Shown here in pieces: positions 1 to 7,485 of a stretch of DNA of 64,000 nt (its first letter is position 1; each line of letters opens with the position of its first letter). Made by a program: the position numbers and the translations under genes. Under the pieces are notes generated by a model. That model made no database searches. It was not told the DNA's origin and was given only the letters and a program-made list of their open reading frames with translations. This DNA comes from HXMU1420-13 sp965228545 (GTDB lineage: Bacteria; Bacteroidota; Rhodothermia; Balneolales; Balneolaceae), in the NCBI GenBank assembly GCA_965228545.1, contig OZ245822.1, forward strand, positions 3,472,001 through 3,536,000. Direction: 5' to 3'.

Positions 1-755
1 TTAGACCACTTCTCGGCAAAAAACTTTTTGTATAAGAAAAAGCCAAATATGTTAAGAATCAGAAATATGAATATGGTGACATTCAATTCGGTTCTAAAAG
101 CTCTCATCGCTTCCGATTCTAACACAATTCCAATCAAACTATAAGTGGCAGGGGCGATACTAACTCCTATCAAAAGCAGGAATGCGTAAAAAACCAAGCT
201 GTGATTAAAGTGATGAATGAGTGGCTTTTGAGTTTTGCGGCGATGGTAAAGTAAATAAGTGAGAAAGCCGAACAACAGCGGTTGAATGATCACAAAAAGT
301 TTTGATATAACAGCGGTGGCATCGTTATAAAGTAATGCGAAATCGCTAGCGCTCAACCCGGTACTAATCTGAAATTTAATTAAAAAGTCACGAGTTAGTG
401 AACTGTAGGGTAGACCGCCAAGCTGGGTAGTCCAGGTAGTTTTAAAAGTATTTATGGCCGGGAAAAGGAAGTACCACGCATTCGCCAATAAGAACAATTT
501 GATGGGAGAGATAAACTTCTTTCGCGCTCCTTTGATGTATTCATCAACATACTTGGCCGGCTTAATCAGGAAATATTTAAGTGTTCGCCAGAACTTGTTT
601 TCGATGTTGAACACATCCACCACAAAATCGTTGACCAGAGAAAACGCCGAATAATCCTTATCAGTAAGTCTGCGCTCACCGCAATTGGGGCAAAATTGAG
701 TTTCGAATGGTTGACCACAACTTGCGCATTCTCTTTTTTGTAATGAAGTACCCAT
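1..755 (-). CDS. DUF3667-type zinc-ribbon membrane protein (C-terminus cut by window)
   Basis: The ATG at 755 opens a frame that runs off the left edge, so 251 residues are visible and the C-terminus is missing. The N-terminus has two Cys pairs (C10-x2-C13 and C22-x2-C25) forming a zinc ribbon. It is followed by a charged stretch containing KPAKYVDEYI and then several hydrophobic segments that look like membrane helices. This order, zinc ribbon then membrane helices, is that of the DUF3667 family, common in Bacteroidota and Balneolota. Its function is not established. The gene lies just downstream of the PLP decarboxylase on the same strand, with only 5 bases between them, so co-transcription is likely. 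Family assignment is from pattern recognition. Confidence 0.7.
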   Translation of the reverse strand, partial: MGTSLQKRECASCGQPFETQFCPNCGERRLTDKDYSAFSLVNDFVVDVFNIENKFWRTLKYFLIKPAKYVDEYIKGARKKFISPIKLFLLANAWYFLFPAINTFKTTWTTQLGGLPYSSLTRDFLIKFQISTGLSASDFALLYNDATAVISKLFVIIQPLLFGFLTYLLYHRRKTQKPLIHHFNHSLVFYAFLLLIGVSIAPATYSLIGIVLESEAMRAFRTELNVTIFIFLILNIFGFFLYKKFFAEKWS

Positions 756-760
756 GGATG

Positions 761-2107
761 CTAAATAGCATTTTCGATTCTGCGAATCAATTCGGGAATA
801 AAATCATGATGCTCGGGCCGCATGAGTACGCTTCTTAAAATTGTAACGGTCTTTTCATCCGGTTCAAATTCAGGATGCAATCGTATGAAATCATCCGCAG
901 CTACTTTATACAGCGACAGATAAAAGCTTTGGTCCTCCATCCCTTTCTGAAACACTTTTCTCGATAAAGCTGAAATCTGAGATACGCTACTGGTTAATTC
1001 GTTTGTTGGGAAGTACGTCAAGATATCGAGTTCAGGTTTTTTGAATGGCTCAAGCTTCTCCGATTCAACAATTAACGAATAACCATTCATCGCTGCCTTT
1101 CGGCATTTTGCCAGAATCGGTCCAAATCCAGCATTTTCTTCAAGCGGAAAACACTGTAAAGTCGCCCAGAATGCAACAGCTGCCGCTCCGGCGCGTGAAC
1201 ATTCCAAACTGATTTCCCCGAGATGTAAATCATCCGACGTAAAATAGGTGTACGGAGAATCGTGTTTATAAAACCGGCCAACAGCCGGATCTTTGAAAAT
1301 CACAGCACCACAACCATAGGGCTGTAATCCATGTTTATGAGGATCAACCACAATGCTGTCTGCTTCTTGCATCAACTTCCAGGAGGTGCCATCAATCAAA
1401 TCCGAATCTTTCAGACATCGGAAAAAACCACCATAAGCCGAATCGATATGAATGCGGATATTATGCTCTCTTGCCCACACCAAAGCTTGATCTAGTGGTT
1501 CCACTTCACCCAAACCTGTAGTTCCAAGAGTGACAACCAAAGTGCCAATTTCTGAGGCCTCAATCGTAGCAAAATCAAACTTGCCATCAGGTGTAATTGG
1601 GATGGTTTCTGATTCTATTCCAAGTACTTCGCACATGCGCCCATGCGTGTAGTGCGCGTTGGTGGAGAAAGCTACCTTTTTGGTAGGATGAAGTTTGCGG
1701 GCAATCCAAAGTGCTTCGAGGTTGCCGATTGTACCACTTGAGGTCAGATGTCCTAAAAAGGTATCCCCGTAGCCAAAAAACTTAGCCAGCATTAGCATGA
1801 TTTCCTTTTCCATTTCGGAAGAAGGAGGTCCGCCATCCAGCGCATGATTATTAGGATTGATGGAGCTGGCCAACGCATATGCTGCCCACGCAATCTCGTG
1901 TGGACTTTTAAGCATCTGCCCCGCATACACGGGATGATGAAAAGGAAAATTACCCTTTAATCGATCGGTTAATTCGTTAAAGACTTTGGCAGAGGTATCG
2001 GGATGAACATGCAGAGATTCATCTAAAGAAAAAGCTCCGAACGAGTTCTTCCATTGTTGAAGGTCGTCCAGAGCTTTTGAAAATTGTTGAGAAATGTGTG
2101 ATTGCAT
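761..2107 (-). CDS. Pyridoxal-phosphate-dependent group II-type decarboxylase
   Basis: A 448-residue PLP enzyme of the aminotransferase fold, group II decarboxylase type (glutamate/tyrosine/histidine decarboxylase relatives). The sequence DPHKHG supplies the Schiff-base lysine (K258). HIDSAYGG contains the Asp (D222) that contacts the pyridine nitrogen, and SSGTIGNLEAL near residue 123 fits the cofactor-phosphate region. The substrate cannot be read from the sequence; an amino acid is expected. The start ATG overlaps the stop of the upstream DUF3078 gene as TAATG, which indicates translational coupling, although the two products have no obvious functional link. No membrane or signal segment is seen, so it should be cytoplasmic. 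Confidence 0.85.
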   Translation of the reverse strand: MQSHISQQFSKALDDLQQWKNSFGAFSLDESLHVHPDTSAKVFNELTDRLKGNFPFHHPVYAGQMLKSPHEIAWAAYALASSINPNNHALDGGPPSSEMEKEIMLMLAKFFGYGDTFLGHLTSSGTIGNLEALWIARKLHPTKKVAFSTNAHYTHGRMCEVLGIESETIPITPDGKFDFATIEASEIGTLVVTLGTTGLGEVEPLDQALVWAREHNIRIHIDSAYGGFFRCLKDSDLIDGTSWKLMQEADSIVVDPHKHGLQPYGCGAVIFKDPAVGRFYKHDSPYTYFTSDDLHLGEISLECSRAGAAAVAFWATLQCFPLEENAGFGPILAKCRKAAMNGYSLIVESEKLEPFKKPELDILTYFPTNELTSSVSQISALSRKVFQKGMEDQSFYLSLYKVAADDFIRLHPEFEPDEKTVTILRSVLMRPEHHDFIPELIRRIENAI

Positions 2108-2976
2108 TATCTGAGATTAACTAACAAACCGGCGGAAAGAATTTGCCGTGTTTGTAGCTCATCTGCAACTACATCATCATCATAAATCATTTCAAGTTGA
2201 AAAGAGGCGGTCAGGTAATCGTTAATTTTGCCGGTAAGCTCGTTTGCCCAAGATACATCGGTGCTGGCAAGGCTTTTATTTATGTTATTAAAAGTCTCGA
2301 AACTGGTAGTGTAATTAACGTTGGTTAAAATCTCTTTACTGAAGTTTACAGCGAGTTGCAGACCGCCCTCAGAGAACACATTGTCGCCGGGGGTAACGCC
2401 ATAACCCTGCGTTAATACTATTTGATCATCATTCACCAATGTTTGCTTTAACGCTAAACCTGCTTCAAAAGAAACGTAGTTGGTTGGGGTATATGCGTAA
2501 CCGATGCTTTGCGAAAAATACCCCGGTGCCATGAAATCTGAAATTCTGGTGCGAGGATCGGTTGAGTAATCATACCCATCGTAGAATTGTGTAACAAACG
2601 ACACCTGTGCAAATGCGTTCATAGTGTTTTCATCGTTAAGTATATATGCGGCACGATGCCGGGTGGCTATTCGGTCATTTGTTTTACGGCTTTCTTCCCC
2701 TTCTATGTTGGTAATACCATAGCGTACATTAAATACATATCCGTAGGTGAAATTACCTTTTCGATAGGCTCCATTTACTCGGGTAAAAGCAGTTGCGGTT
2801 ACGTTATTTTGCCCGCCTGCGGCCCAATTGTTAAAGGTAGATTGTGAGGCATTTAAGCCTAGCACCCAAGTTACGGCCCACTCATTGTCGAGGGTGTCGG
2901 GGATGATGATGGTTTCTTGTGCAAAGGATAATCCGGTTACACATACCAGGGTAAGTGTAAGTAGAAAATGTTTCAT
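2107..2976 (-). CDS. DUF3078 family exported outer-membrane-type protein
   Basis: A 289-residue protein with a clear signal peptide (residues 1-19, hydrophobic core, ending near SFAQ). It contains NWAAGGQNN, a hallmark of DUF3078 proteins, followed by alternating hydrophobic/polar segments rich in Tyr, Phe and Asn and an ending ...AGLLVNLR. These fit a beta-barrel of the outer membrane. The function is unknown. It is the upstream member of a coupled pair with the PLP decarboxylase, sharing one base (TAATG). The start is supported by the signal peptide beginning MKHFLL. Confidence 0.8.
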   Translation of the reverse strand: MKHFLLTLTLVCVTGLSFAQETIIIPDTLDNEWAVTWVLGLNASQSTFNNWAAGGQNNVTATAFTRVNGAYRKGNFTYGYVFNVRYGITNIEGEESRKTNDRIATRHRAAYILNDENTMNAFAQVSFVTQFYDGYDYSTDPRTRISDFMAPGYFSQSIGYAYTPTNYVSFEAGLALKQTLVNDDQIVLTQGYGVTPGDNVFSEGGLQLAVNFSKEILTNVNYTTSFETFNNINKSLASTDVSWANELTGKINDYLTASFQLEMIYDDDVVADELQTRQILSAGLLVNLR

Positions 2977-3001
2977 GATAGATAGTTAGTTGGTTTGTTA
3001 A

Positions 3002-3496
3002 TTATGAATTCTTGAATAGCACAACTTCCTGCAGTGCATTGTTCTGGAGAATAACTTCGATATGTTCGCCGAATTTAGTTGGAACTGAAATTCCTGTGAG
3101 TTCGCATAGTACGGGGTATTTTCGATGCCCTCGATCAACAAGGCTCAGAACTTCAATAAGTTGCGGCTCGTTCGAATAGCAAATAGTAGAAAGCGCATTG
3201 AACATCGTTTTGCCTGAGAAAATCACATCATCCACAATTAAAACGGCTTTCTCGGTACAATTGGGAATAGGTGATTTTTGCCCATTATCTGCAACATGAA
3301 ATTGATGAAGATGGATATGTTGATCGCTAATCTCTTCTAAAAACTTTGTGAGTATTACCGCTGTTGCATAGCCTCGTTCGTTCAGCCCAAATACAATCAG
3401 CTCTTCTGCATCGCCCATTTGTTCCCATACCTGTATAGCAAGCCGTTTAATGGTTCGCTTAATATGGTTTTGATCCATTAGTGTAATATGCTGCAT
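3002..3496 (-). CDS. Phosphoribosyltransferase-fold protein (PyrR-like)
   Basis: A 164-residue protein of the type I phosphoribosyltransferase fold. The PRPP-binding loop is VLIVDDVIFSGKT (residues 85-97), and NERGYATA (about 39-46) fits the pyrophosphate-binding loop region. Overall it resembles PyrR, the uracil phosphoribosyltransferase and pyrimidine-operon regulator, but the true substrate base cannot be decided. An internal Met at residue 7 is an alternative start. The gene is followed on the same strand, 25 bases away, by the DUF3078 gene. No anti-terminator structure typical of PyrR regulation was noticed nearby, so a regulatory role is not claimed. Confidence 0.75.
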   Translation of the reverse strand: MQHITLMDQNHIKRTIKRLAIQVWEQMGDAEELIVFGLNERGYATAVILTKFLEEISDQHIHLHQFHVADNGQKSPIPNCTEKAVLIVDDVIFSGKTMFNALSTICYSNEPQLIEVLSLVDRGHRKYPVLCELTGISVPTKFGEHIEVILQNNALQEVVLFKNS

Positions 3497-3620
3497 GTAA
3501 ACTCGGTTTGTTTGGTTAGAAAGGTAAATTAATTATTACACTATTTTGTTTTTTAAGCATTAAATTAAAAAATCCAAACGTTATATTAACACTGTTAACC
3601 TCAACCAAAACAACTGAACC

Positions 3621-3908
3621 ATGAGTAGAACATTAGGCACCCTATTTACTGCACTTGCATCATTTTCTGCCGGAGTGGCCGTGGGTTTATTAGTTGCGCC
3701 ACAAAGCGGGAAAGATAACCGGCGTTGGATTAGCGAGCATTCTGCCGAGGCGAAAGATTGGGTAGAAGGCAAAAGCCATGAAATTCTAGAGCAAAGCGAA
3801 AAAAGGCTCGGCAAAATTCAACACGAGATAAAAGGTTCGATCCCGGATTTATATGAAGCAACCGAAAGCTTGTTATTTGATGAATCGGATATGAAAGATG
3901 TTTCCTGA
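3621..3908 (+). CDS. YtxH domain-containing small membrane-anchored protein
   Basis: A 95-residue protein whose N-terminus holds one hydrophobic helix (about residues 6-26) followed by LVAPQSGKDNRRWI. This is the YtxH/gas-vesicle-protein-like signature in which a membrane anchor is followed by Gly-Lys and a long charged helix. Members are often stress-induced in other bacteria. The exact role is unknown. Its last 11 bases overlap the start of the DUF2851 gene, so the two are probably translated from one transcript. It is divergent from the phosphoribosyltransferase gene across a 124-base intergenic gap. Confidence 0.75.
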   Translation: MSRTLGTLFTALASFSAGVAVGLLVAPQSGKDNRRWISEHSAEAKDWVEGKSHEILEQSEKRLGKIQHEIKGSIPDLYEATESLLFDESDMKDVS

Positions 3909-5058
3909 TGAGGAAATAAAATACGAGCGAATACTCCATACTATTTGGAACGAACAGCTCTTCGAGCACCCTGTATTTACTACAACCTGTGGGAAGGAAA
4001 TTAAGGTAATTCGGCCCGGGTTTTTGAATCCCACAGATGGCCCTGATTTTCTTAACGCTATAGTAGAAATCGGTTCAATCACCCATTATGGAGCTGTAGA
4101 AATTCATTTGAATTCTCGCGATTGGAATGCGCACAATCATCAAGCAGATAGCAATTATAATCAGGTAGTTTTGCATGTGGTTGCTGATGCAGGAGAGGTA
4201 AAGCAAATGCGCACAATACACGGCGATGCGGTACCAACCTTAAATGTCAGGCCATATCTTCCGAAGCAGATCAAGGAGATAATGAATGTGCTTACCGGAA
4301 CTGAATTGCCATGCTCAACCATAGCTACTTTTATTTCTGAGGCGGCATTCGAAGATCAATTGGCTATTGCTCAGCAAGAGTATTTAGATAAGAAGGTTCA
4401 GGATTTTTATACGTTCTATGATCCAACCAAAGGCATTACATGGGCCTGGAAAAAAGCACTCATGGCTAGTTTAGCTGATGGGCTGGGAATTCCGCATAAC
4501 CGAGTACCAATGGTAAAAGCAGCTCACTATTGGTTGCACGAATTTGATCGAGGGCAGGGTTTTTCTTCGGGCGAACACTTTACTAACGTCATTATCAATA
4601 ATTCCGAAATCAGATTTTCGAGAAAAGGAGTGCGGCCGGCACACCGCCCCGAAGTGCGTCTATCACAATTGCACAAACTATTTGTAGAAATCAGTGAAAC
4701 GGATTTTTCTAGCTTTTTAGATAAACAAGTATCAGCGCAATGGGGCAGGTTTCTGCAATCGGCCGGGATCAGTCAAAAAGGGTTTGCACAAATCTTATTT
4801 GGCACGGTATTTCTACCGGCGCATTTGGCACTCAGCCAGTTAGTGTTTTCATCGTCGCTCAGGCACCAAGTATTTGAAGAATGGCGGCAATTAAAAGTGA
4901 GTATTCCTGAGCCAATACGAAAAAAGTTTGCGGTTTTTCCCATGCAACTATACACTAAAACCAAAGGAAACCTTGGTGCAGTGCATTTATACCATGCATA
5001 TTGCAGAGAAAAAAGATGTATGGAATGTAAGGTGCTAAATAAAGCAATTTTATCTTGA
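3898..5058 (+). CDS. DUF2851 family protein
   Basis: A 386-residue protein that matches the DUF2851 family known from Bacteroidota and relatives. It has an N-terminal stretch with NPTDGPDFLNA and VEIHLNSRDW, a central ITWAWKKALMASLADGLG-like region, and a Cys-containing C-terminus ending CREKRCMECKVLN. The early VEIHLNSRDWNAH motif and acidic residues resemble a nuclease-like core, but no activity is established. It overlaps the YtxH gene by 11 bases. The tRNA-Gln promoter begins right at its stop codon. Confidence 0.8.
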   Translation: MFPDEEIKYERILHTIWNEQLFEHPVFTTTCGKEIKVIRPGFLNPTDGPDFLNAIVEIGSITHYGAVEIHLNSRDWNAHNHQADSNYNQVVLHVVADAGEVKQMRTIHGDAVPTLNVRPYLPKQIKEIMNVLTGTELPCSTIATFISEAAFEDQLAIAQQEYLDKKVQDFYTFYDPTKGITWAWKKALMASLADGLGIPHNRVPMVKAAHYWLHEFDRGQGFSSGEHFTNVIINNSEIRFSRKGVRPAHRPEVRLSQLHKLFVEISETDFSSFLDKQVSAQWGRFLQSAGISQKGFAQILFGTVFLPAHLALSQLVFSSSLRHQVFEEWRQLKVSIPEPIRKKFAVFPMQLYTKTKGNLGAVHLYHAYCREKRCMECKVLNKAILS

Positions 5059-5085
5059 CTGCATTTTTATAGCTCTTTATCTTTG
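5055..5085 (+). promoter_or_regulatory. Bacteroidota-type promoter for tRNA-Gln
   Basis: TTG at 5055-5057 and TATCTTTG at 5078-5085 are separated by 20 bases. This matches the primary sigma-factor consensus of Bacteroidota (TTG, about 20 bases, TAnnTTTG). Transcription would start near 5091, about 16 bases before the tRNA. The -33 element overlaps the stop codon of the DUF2851 gene. Confidence 0.75.
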
Positions 5086-5106
5086 GAGTCTGTTAACGAT
5101 CTGAAT

Positions 5107-5177
5107 TGCCCGGTCGTCTAATGGCAGGACACCTGGTTTTGGTCCAGTATGTGGGGGTTCGAGTCCTCCCCGGGCAA
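5107..5177 (+). tRNA. tRNA-Gln (anticodon TTG)
   Basis: A 71-base cloverleaf. The acceptor arm TGCCCGG (5107-5113) pairs fully with CCGGGCA (5170-5176). The anticodon loop TTTTGGT carries TTG, which reads glutamine CAA/CAG codons. The T-loop GGTTCGAGTCC is canonical. CCA is not encoded. It has its own promoter upstream and a hairpin immediately downstream. Confidence 0.95.
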
Positions 5178-5185
5178 CTATACTC

Positions 5186-5218
5186 AAAAGGATGATTAGG
5201 GATGCATCCTTTTGTTTT
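5186..5218 (+). terminator. Hairpin after tRNA-Gln, probable terminator or processing signal
   Basis: AAAAGGATG (5186-5194) and CATCCTTTT (5205-5213) form a perfect 9-bp stem with a 10-base loop, followed by GTTTTA. The position, 9 bases after the tRNA, fits an intrinsic terminator, although the trailing T-run is short. The ATG at 5202 lies in the loop, which bears on the prs start. Confidence 0.55.
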
Positions 5219-6182
5219 ATGTAATCCTGAATCTTTCAGTGCTAGCAATTTGGAAAGTCCTCTCGCAATATTCTCCGGTACCGCAAATCCGGCATTAGCT
5301 CGCGCTATTGCCAAGGAATATGGTACACAGCTCGGAAAAGTAACTCTCAAGCGCTTCTCTGATGGAGAGCTGTATGTGAAATTCGAACAAAGCATTCGCG
5401 GAGAAGATATTTTCATCGTTCAACCAACCCCACCTTCGGGCGATAACATCATTGAATTATTATTGATGTTGGATGCTGCAAAACGCGCATCTGTAAAACG
5501 TGTTACCGCAGTTATTCCGTACTTCGGGTATGCGCGGCAAGATCGTAAAGATCAGCCTCGTGTTTCGATTGGGTCGAAGTTGATGGCGAATTTATTGGTT
5601 GAGGCCGGTGCCGACCGAGTGCTCACCATGGATTTACACGCTGCTCAGATTCAAGGATTCTTTGATATTCCACTCGATCATTTATATGCTAGCCGAGTGT
5701 TTATCGATCATCTCTCAAAAAACCCAATCGAGAATCTGGTAGTTGTTGCCCCCGATGTTGGTAGTTTGAAAATGTCTCGCTCGTACGCAAAAAAGTTAGG
5801 AGCTTCGCTTGCCTTTATTGATAAACGCAGGCCGAAAGCCAACGAATCTGAGATCATGAACATTATTGGGGAAGTAGAAGGCAAAAATGTATTAATTGTA
5901 GACGATTTAATTGATACTGCCGGAACACTTACCAACGCAGCTGCCGCCATGAAAGAGCGGGGCGCACTTAGCATTGTGGCTATGTGTACGCATCCGATAC
6001 TGTCTGGCCCTGCATTTCAACGCATCGAAGATTCTCCTATTGATGAATTATTAGTAAGTGATACCATTCCGCTTCGCCAACCATCCGATAAAATTAAGGT
6101 GCTAAGCGTAGCCAATATTTTTGCAGAAGCAATTCAGCGAATTCACACTAATGATACCATCAGTGCTTTGTTTGATAATTAA
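5202..6182 (+). CDS. prs: Ribose-phosphate pyrophosphokinase (PRPP synthetase)
   Basis: Makes PRPP from ribose 5-phosphate and ATP for nucleotide, histidine and tryptophan synthesis. Family motifs are complete: FSGTANPALA near the N-terminus, KRFSDGE, RQDRKDQPRVSIGSK (the ATP-binding 'flexible' region), TMDLHAAQIQGFF, and the PRPP-binding loop VLIVDDLIDTAGT. The first ATG (5202) would give 326 residues, but it sits inside the loop of the tRNA-Gln terminator hairpin, and the first 16 residues do not resemble the family. A TTG at 5250 (giving LESPLAIFSG...) is a more family-like start. It forms an operon with rplY (18-base gap) and pth (24-base gap). Confidence 0.95.
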   Translation: MHPFVLCNPESFSASNLESPLAIFSGTANPALARAIAKEYGTQLGKVTLKRFSDGELYVKFEQSIRGEDIFIVQPTPPSGDNIIELLLMLDAAKRASVKRVTAVIPYFGYARQDRKDQPRVSIGSKLMANLLVEAGADRVLTMDLHAAQIQGFFDIPLDHLYASRVFIDHLSKNPIENLVVVAPDVGSLKMSRSYAKKLGASLAFIDKRRPKANESEIMNIIGEVEGKNVLIVDDLIDTAGTLTNAAAAMKERGALSIVAMCTHPILSGPAFQRIEDSPIDELLVSDTIPLRQPSDKIKVLSVANIFAEAIQRIHTNDTISALFDN

Positions 6183-6200
6183 CATTACAGTAATTAAAAA

Positions 6201-6866
6201 ATGTCATTACCTGAATTAGTAAAATTAGAAGGAACCCTTCGCGATACCAGTAAAAAGGCGAATCGTGAACTGCGTGCTGCTAAGCGTGTACCTGCGGTTC
6301 TTTACGGTCCGGAAGTTGAAGAAAACGTCAATTTTTCGATCAATGAACTTGAATTAGAAAGAATACTGCGCAAGCCACAAACTAAATTACAAGAACTTAC
6401 CATCGATGGTAAGGTGTATAAAACACTTTTAAAACGTACTGAATTTGACCCGGTTACCGATCGTCCGATTCACGCCGATTTCTACGTATTGTCAGATAAC
6501 CACAAGGTTACATTACGTATTCCTTTCAAAGTGGTTGGTGCTGCTCGTGGCGTAGTTGAAAATGGTGGACGTTTGTTCCAACCTATGAAATACATGAGAA
6601 TTCGTGTACTACCTAAGTACATTCCTTCTGAATTTGTTGTGGATATTACACCATTGAAAATCGGACAGTCGATTCACGTAGGTGATTTAGACCTTGAGGG
6701 TATAACCCCAATCGACAGCTTAAGTAGAACTATTGTGAATGTTCGTCCTCCGAAAGGCGCGCTGGTAAGCGAAGTGCTTGATGATGACGAAGATGAAGAT
6801 GCTGAAGACGCTGAAGGTGCAGAGGGTGCTGAAGAGTCGACAGAAGAAACTTCTGCTGAAGAATAA
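6201..6866 (+). CDS. rplY: Large ribosomal subunit protein bL25 (general stress protein Ctc form)
   Basis: Binds 5S rRNA in the large ribosomal subunit. The 221-residue length marks the two-domain TL5/CTC form. An N-terminal L25 domain (about residues 1-95, with RELRAAKRVPAVLYG) is followed by a beta-rich TL5 domain (about 100-185). The last 35 or so residues are almost entirely Asp, Glu, Ala and Gly, an acidic low-complexity tail encoded by repetitive GAAGATGCTGAAG-like DNA. It sits between prs and pth, an order conserved in many bacteria. Confidence 0.95.
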   Translation: MSLPELVKLEGTLRDTSKKANRELRAAKRVPAVLYGPEVEENVNFSINELELERILRKPQTKLQELTIDGKVYKTLLKRTEFDPVTDRPIHADFYVLSDNHKVTLRIPFKVVGAARGVVENGGRLFQPMKYMRIRVLPKYIPSEFVVDITPLKIGQSIHVGDLDLEGITPIDSLSRTIVNVRPPKGALVSEVLDDDEDEDAEDAEGAEGAEESTEETSAEE

Positions 6867-6890
6867 AAATCAATAGGGTAGCTGCAGTAT

Positions 6891-7445
6891 ATGTCCATTA
6901 TCATTGGATTAGGAAATATTGGGCAAGAATACGAAGGTACCCGGCATAATATTGGTTTCGACGTTGTTGATGCTATTGCCGAAAAGCTCTCCATCGACTT
7001 TAAAGCCGGTGGAGGTCCGTTTGTTGTGGCCGAAGGGCGGCATAAAGGAAGACAAGTAATTCTCATAAAGCCAACAACATACATGAATCGCAGTGGAACT
7101 GCTGTAAAAAAGGCACTTGCAAAATACCGAACCGAGAATAAAGATTGTTTAGTGATTTACGACGATTTGAATTTACCGGTAGGTACTACACGCATGAAGC
7201 CGGGCGGCAGTGATGGCGGACATAATGGAATTGCCGATATCAACGAAAAAATTGGTCGAGAATATCCTCGGCTTAGGGTTGGTATCGGAAATGATTTTAA
7301 ACGAGGAAGGCAGGTAGATTACGTGCTTTCCAAGTTTGATCAGCATGAAATGGATGAAGTAATGATCTCCATCCAAAAAGCTCATGAAGCTGCTCTTGCA
7401 TTCGTGAGTTTGGGTATCGAAAGAGCAATGAACTTTTATAATTGA
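6891..7445 (+). CDS. pth: Peptidyl-tRNA hydrolase
   Basis: Releases tRNA from peptidyl-tRNA that drops off the ribosome. The 184-residue length is typical. The start MSIIIGLGNIG and TRHNIGFD supply the active-site Asn9 and His19. KPTTYMNRSG, YDDLNLP with the catalytic Asp, and GSDGGHNG all match the family. It is the last gene of prs-rplY-pth. A short CCC-TTCG-GGG tetraloop hairpin at 7449-7458 lies just after it, before hppA; it is too weak to call as a terminator. Confidence 0.95.
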   Translation: MSIIIGLGNIGQEYEGTRHNIGFDVVDAIAEKLSIDFKAGGGPFVVAEGRHKGRQVILIKPTTYMNRSGTAVKKALAKYRTENKDCLVIYDDLNLPVGTTRMKPGGSDGGHNGIADINEKIGREYPRLRVGIGNDFKRGRQVDYVLSKFDQHEMDEVMISIQKAHEAALAFVSLGIERAMNFYN

Positions 7446-7485
7446 AAACCCTTCGGGGGATTCTCAAACTAACCTTAACGGAGTT

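Noticed and set aside
3002..3496. PyrR attenuator control
   Set aside because: The protein is PyrR-like, but no binding loop or attenuator was seen before a pyr gene in the window; pyrF is about 10 kb away.
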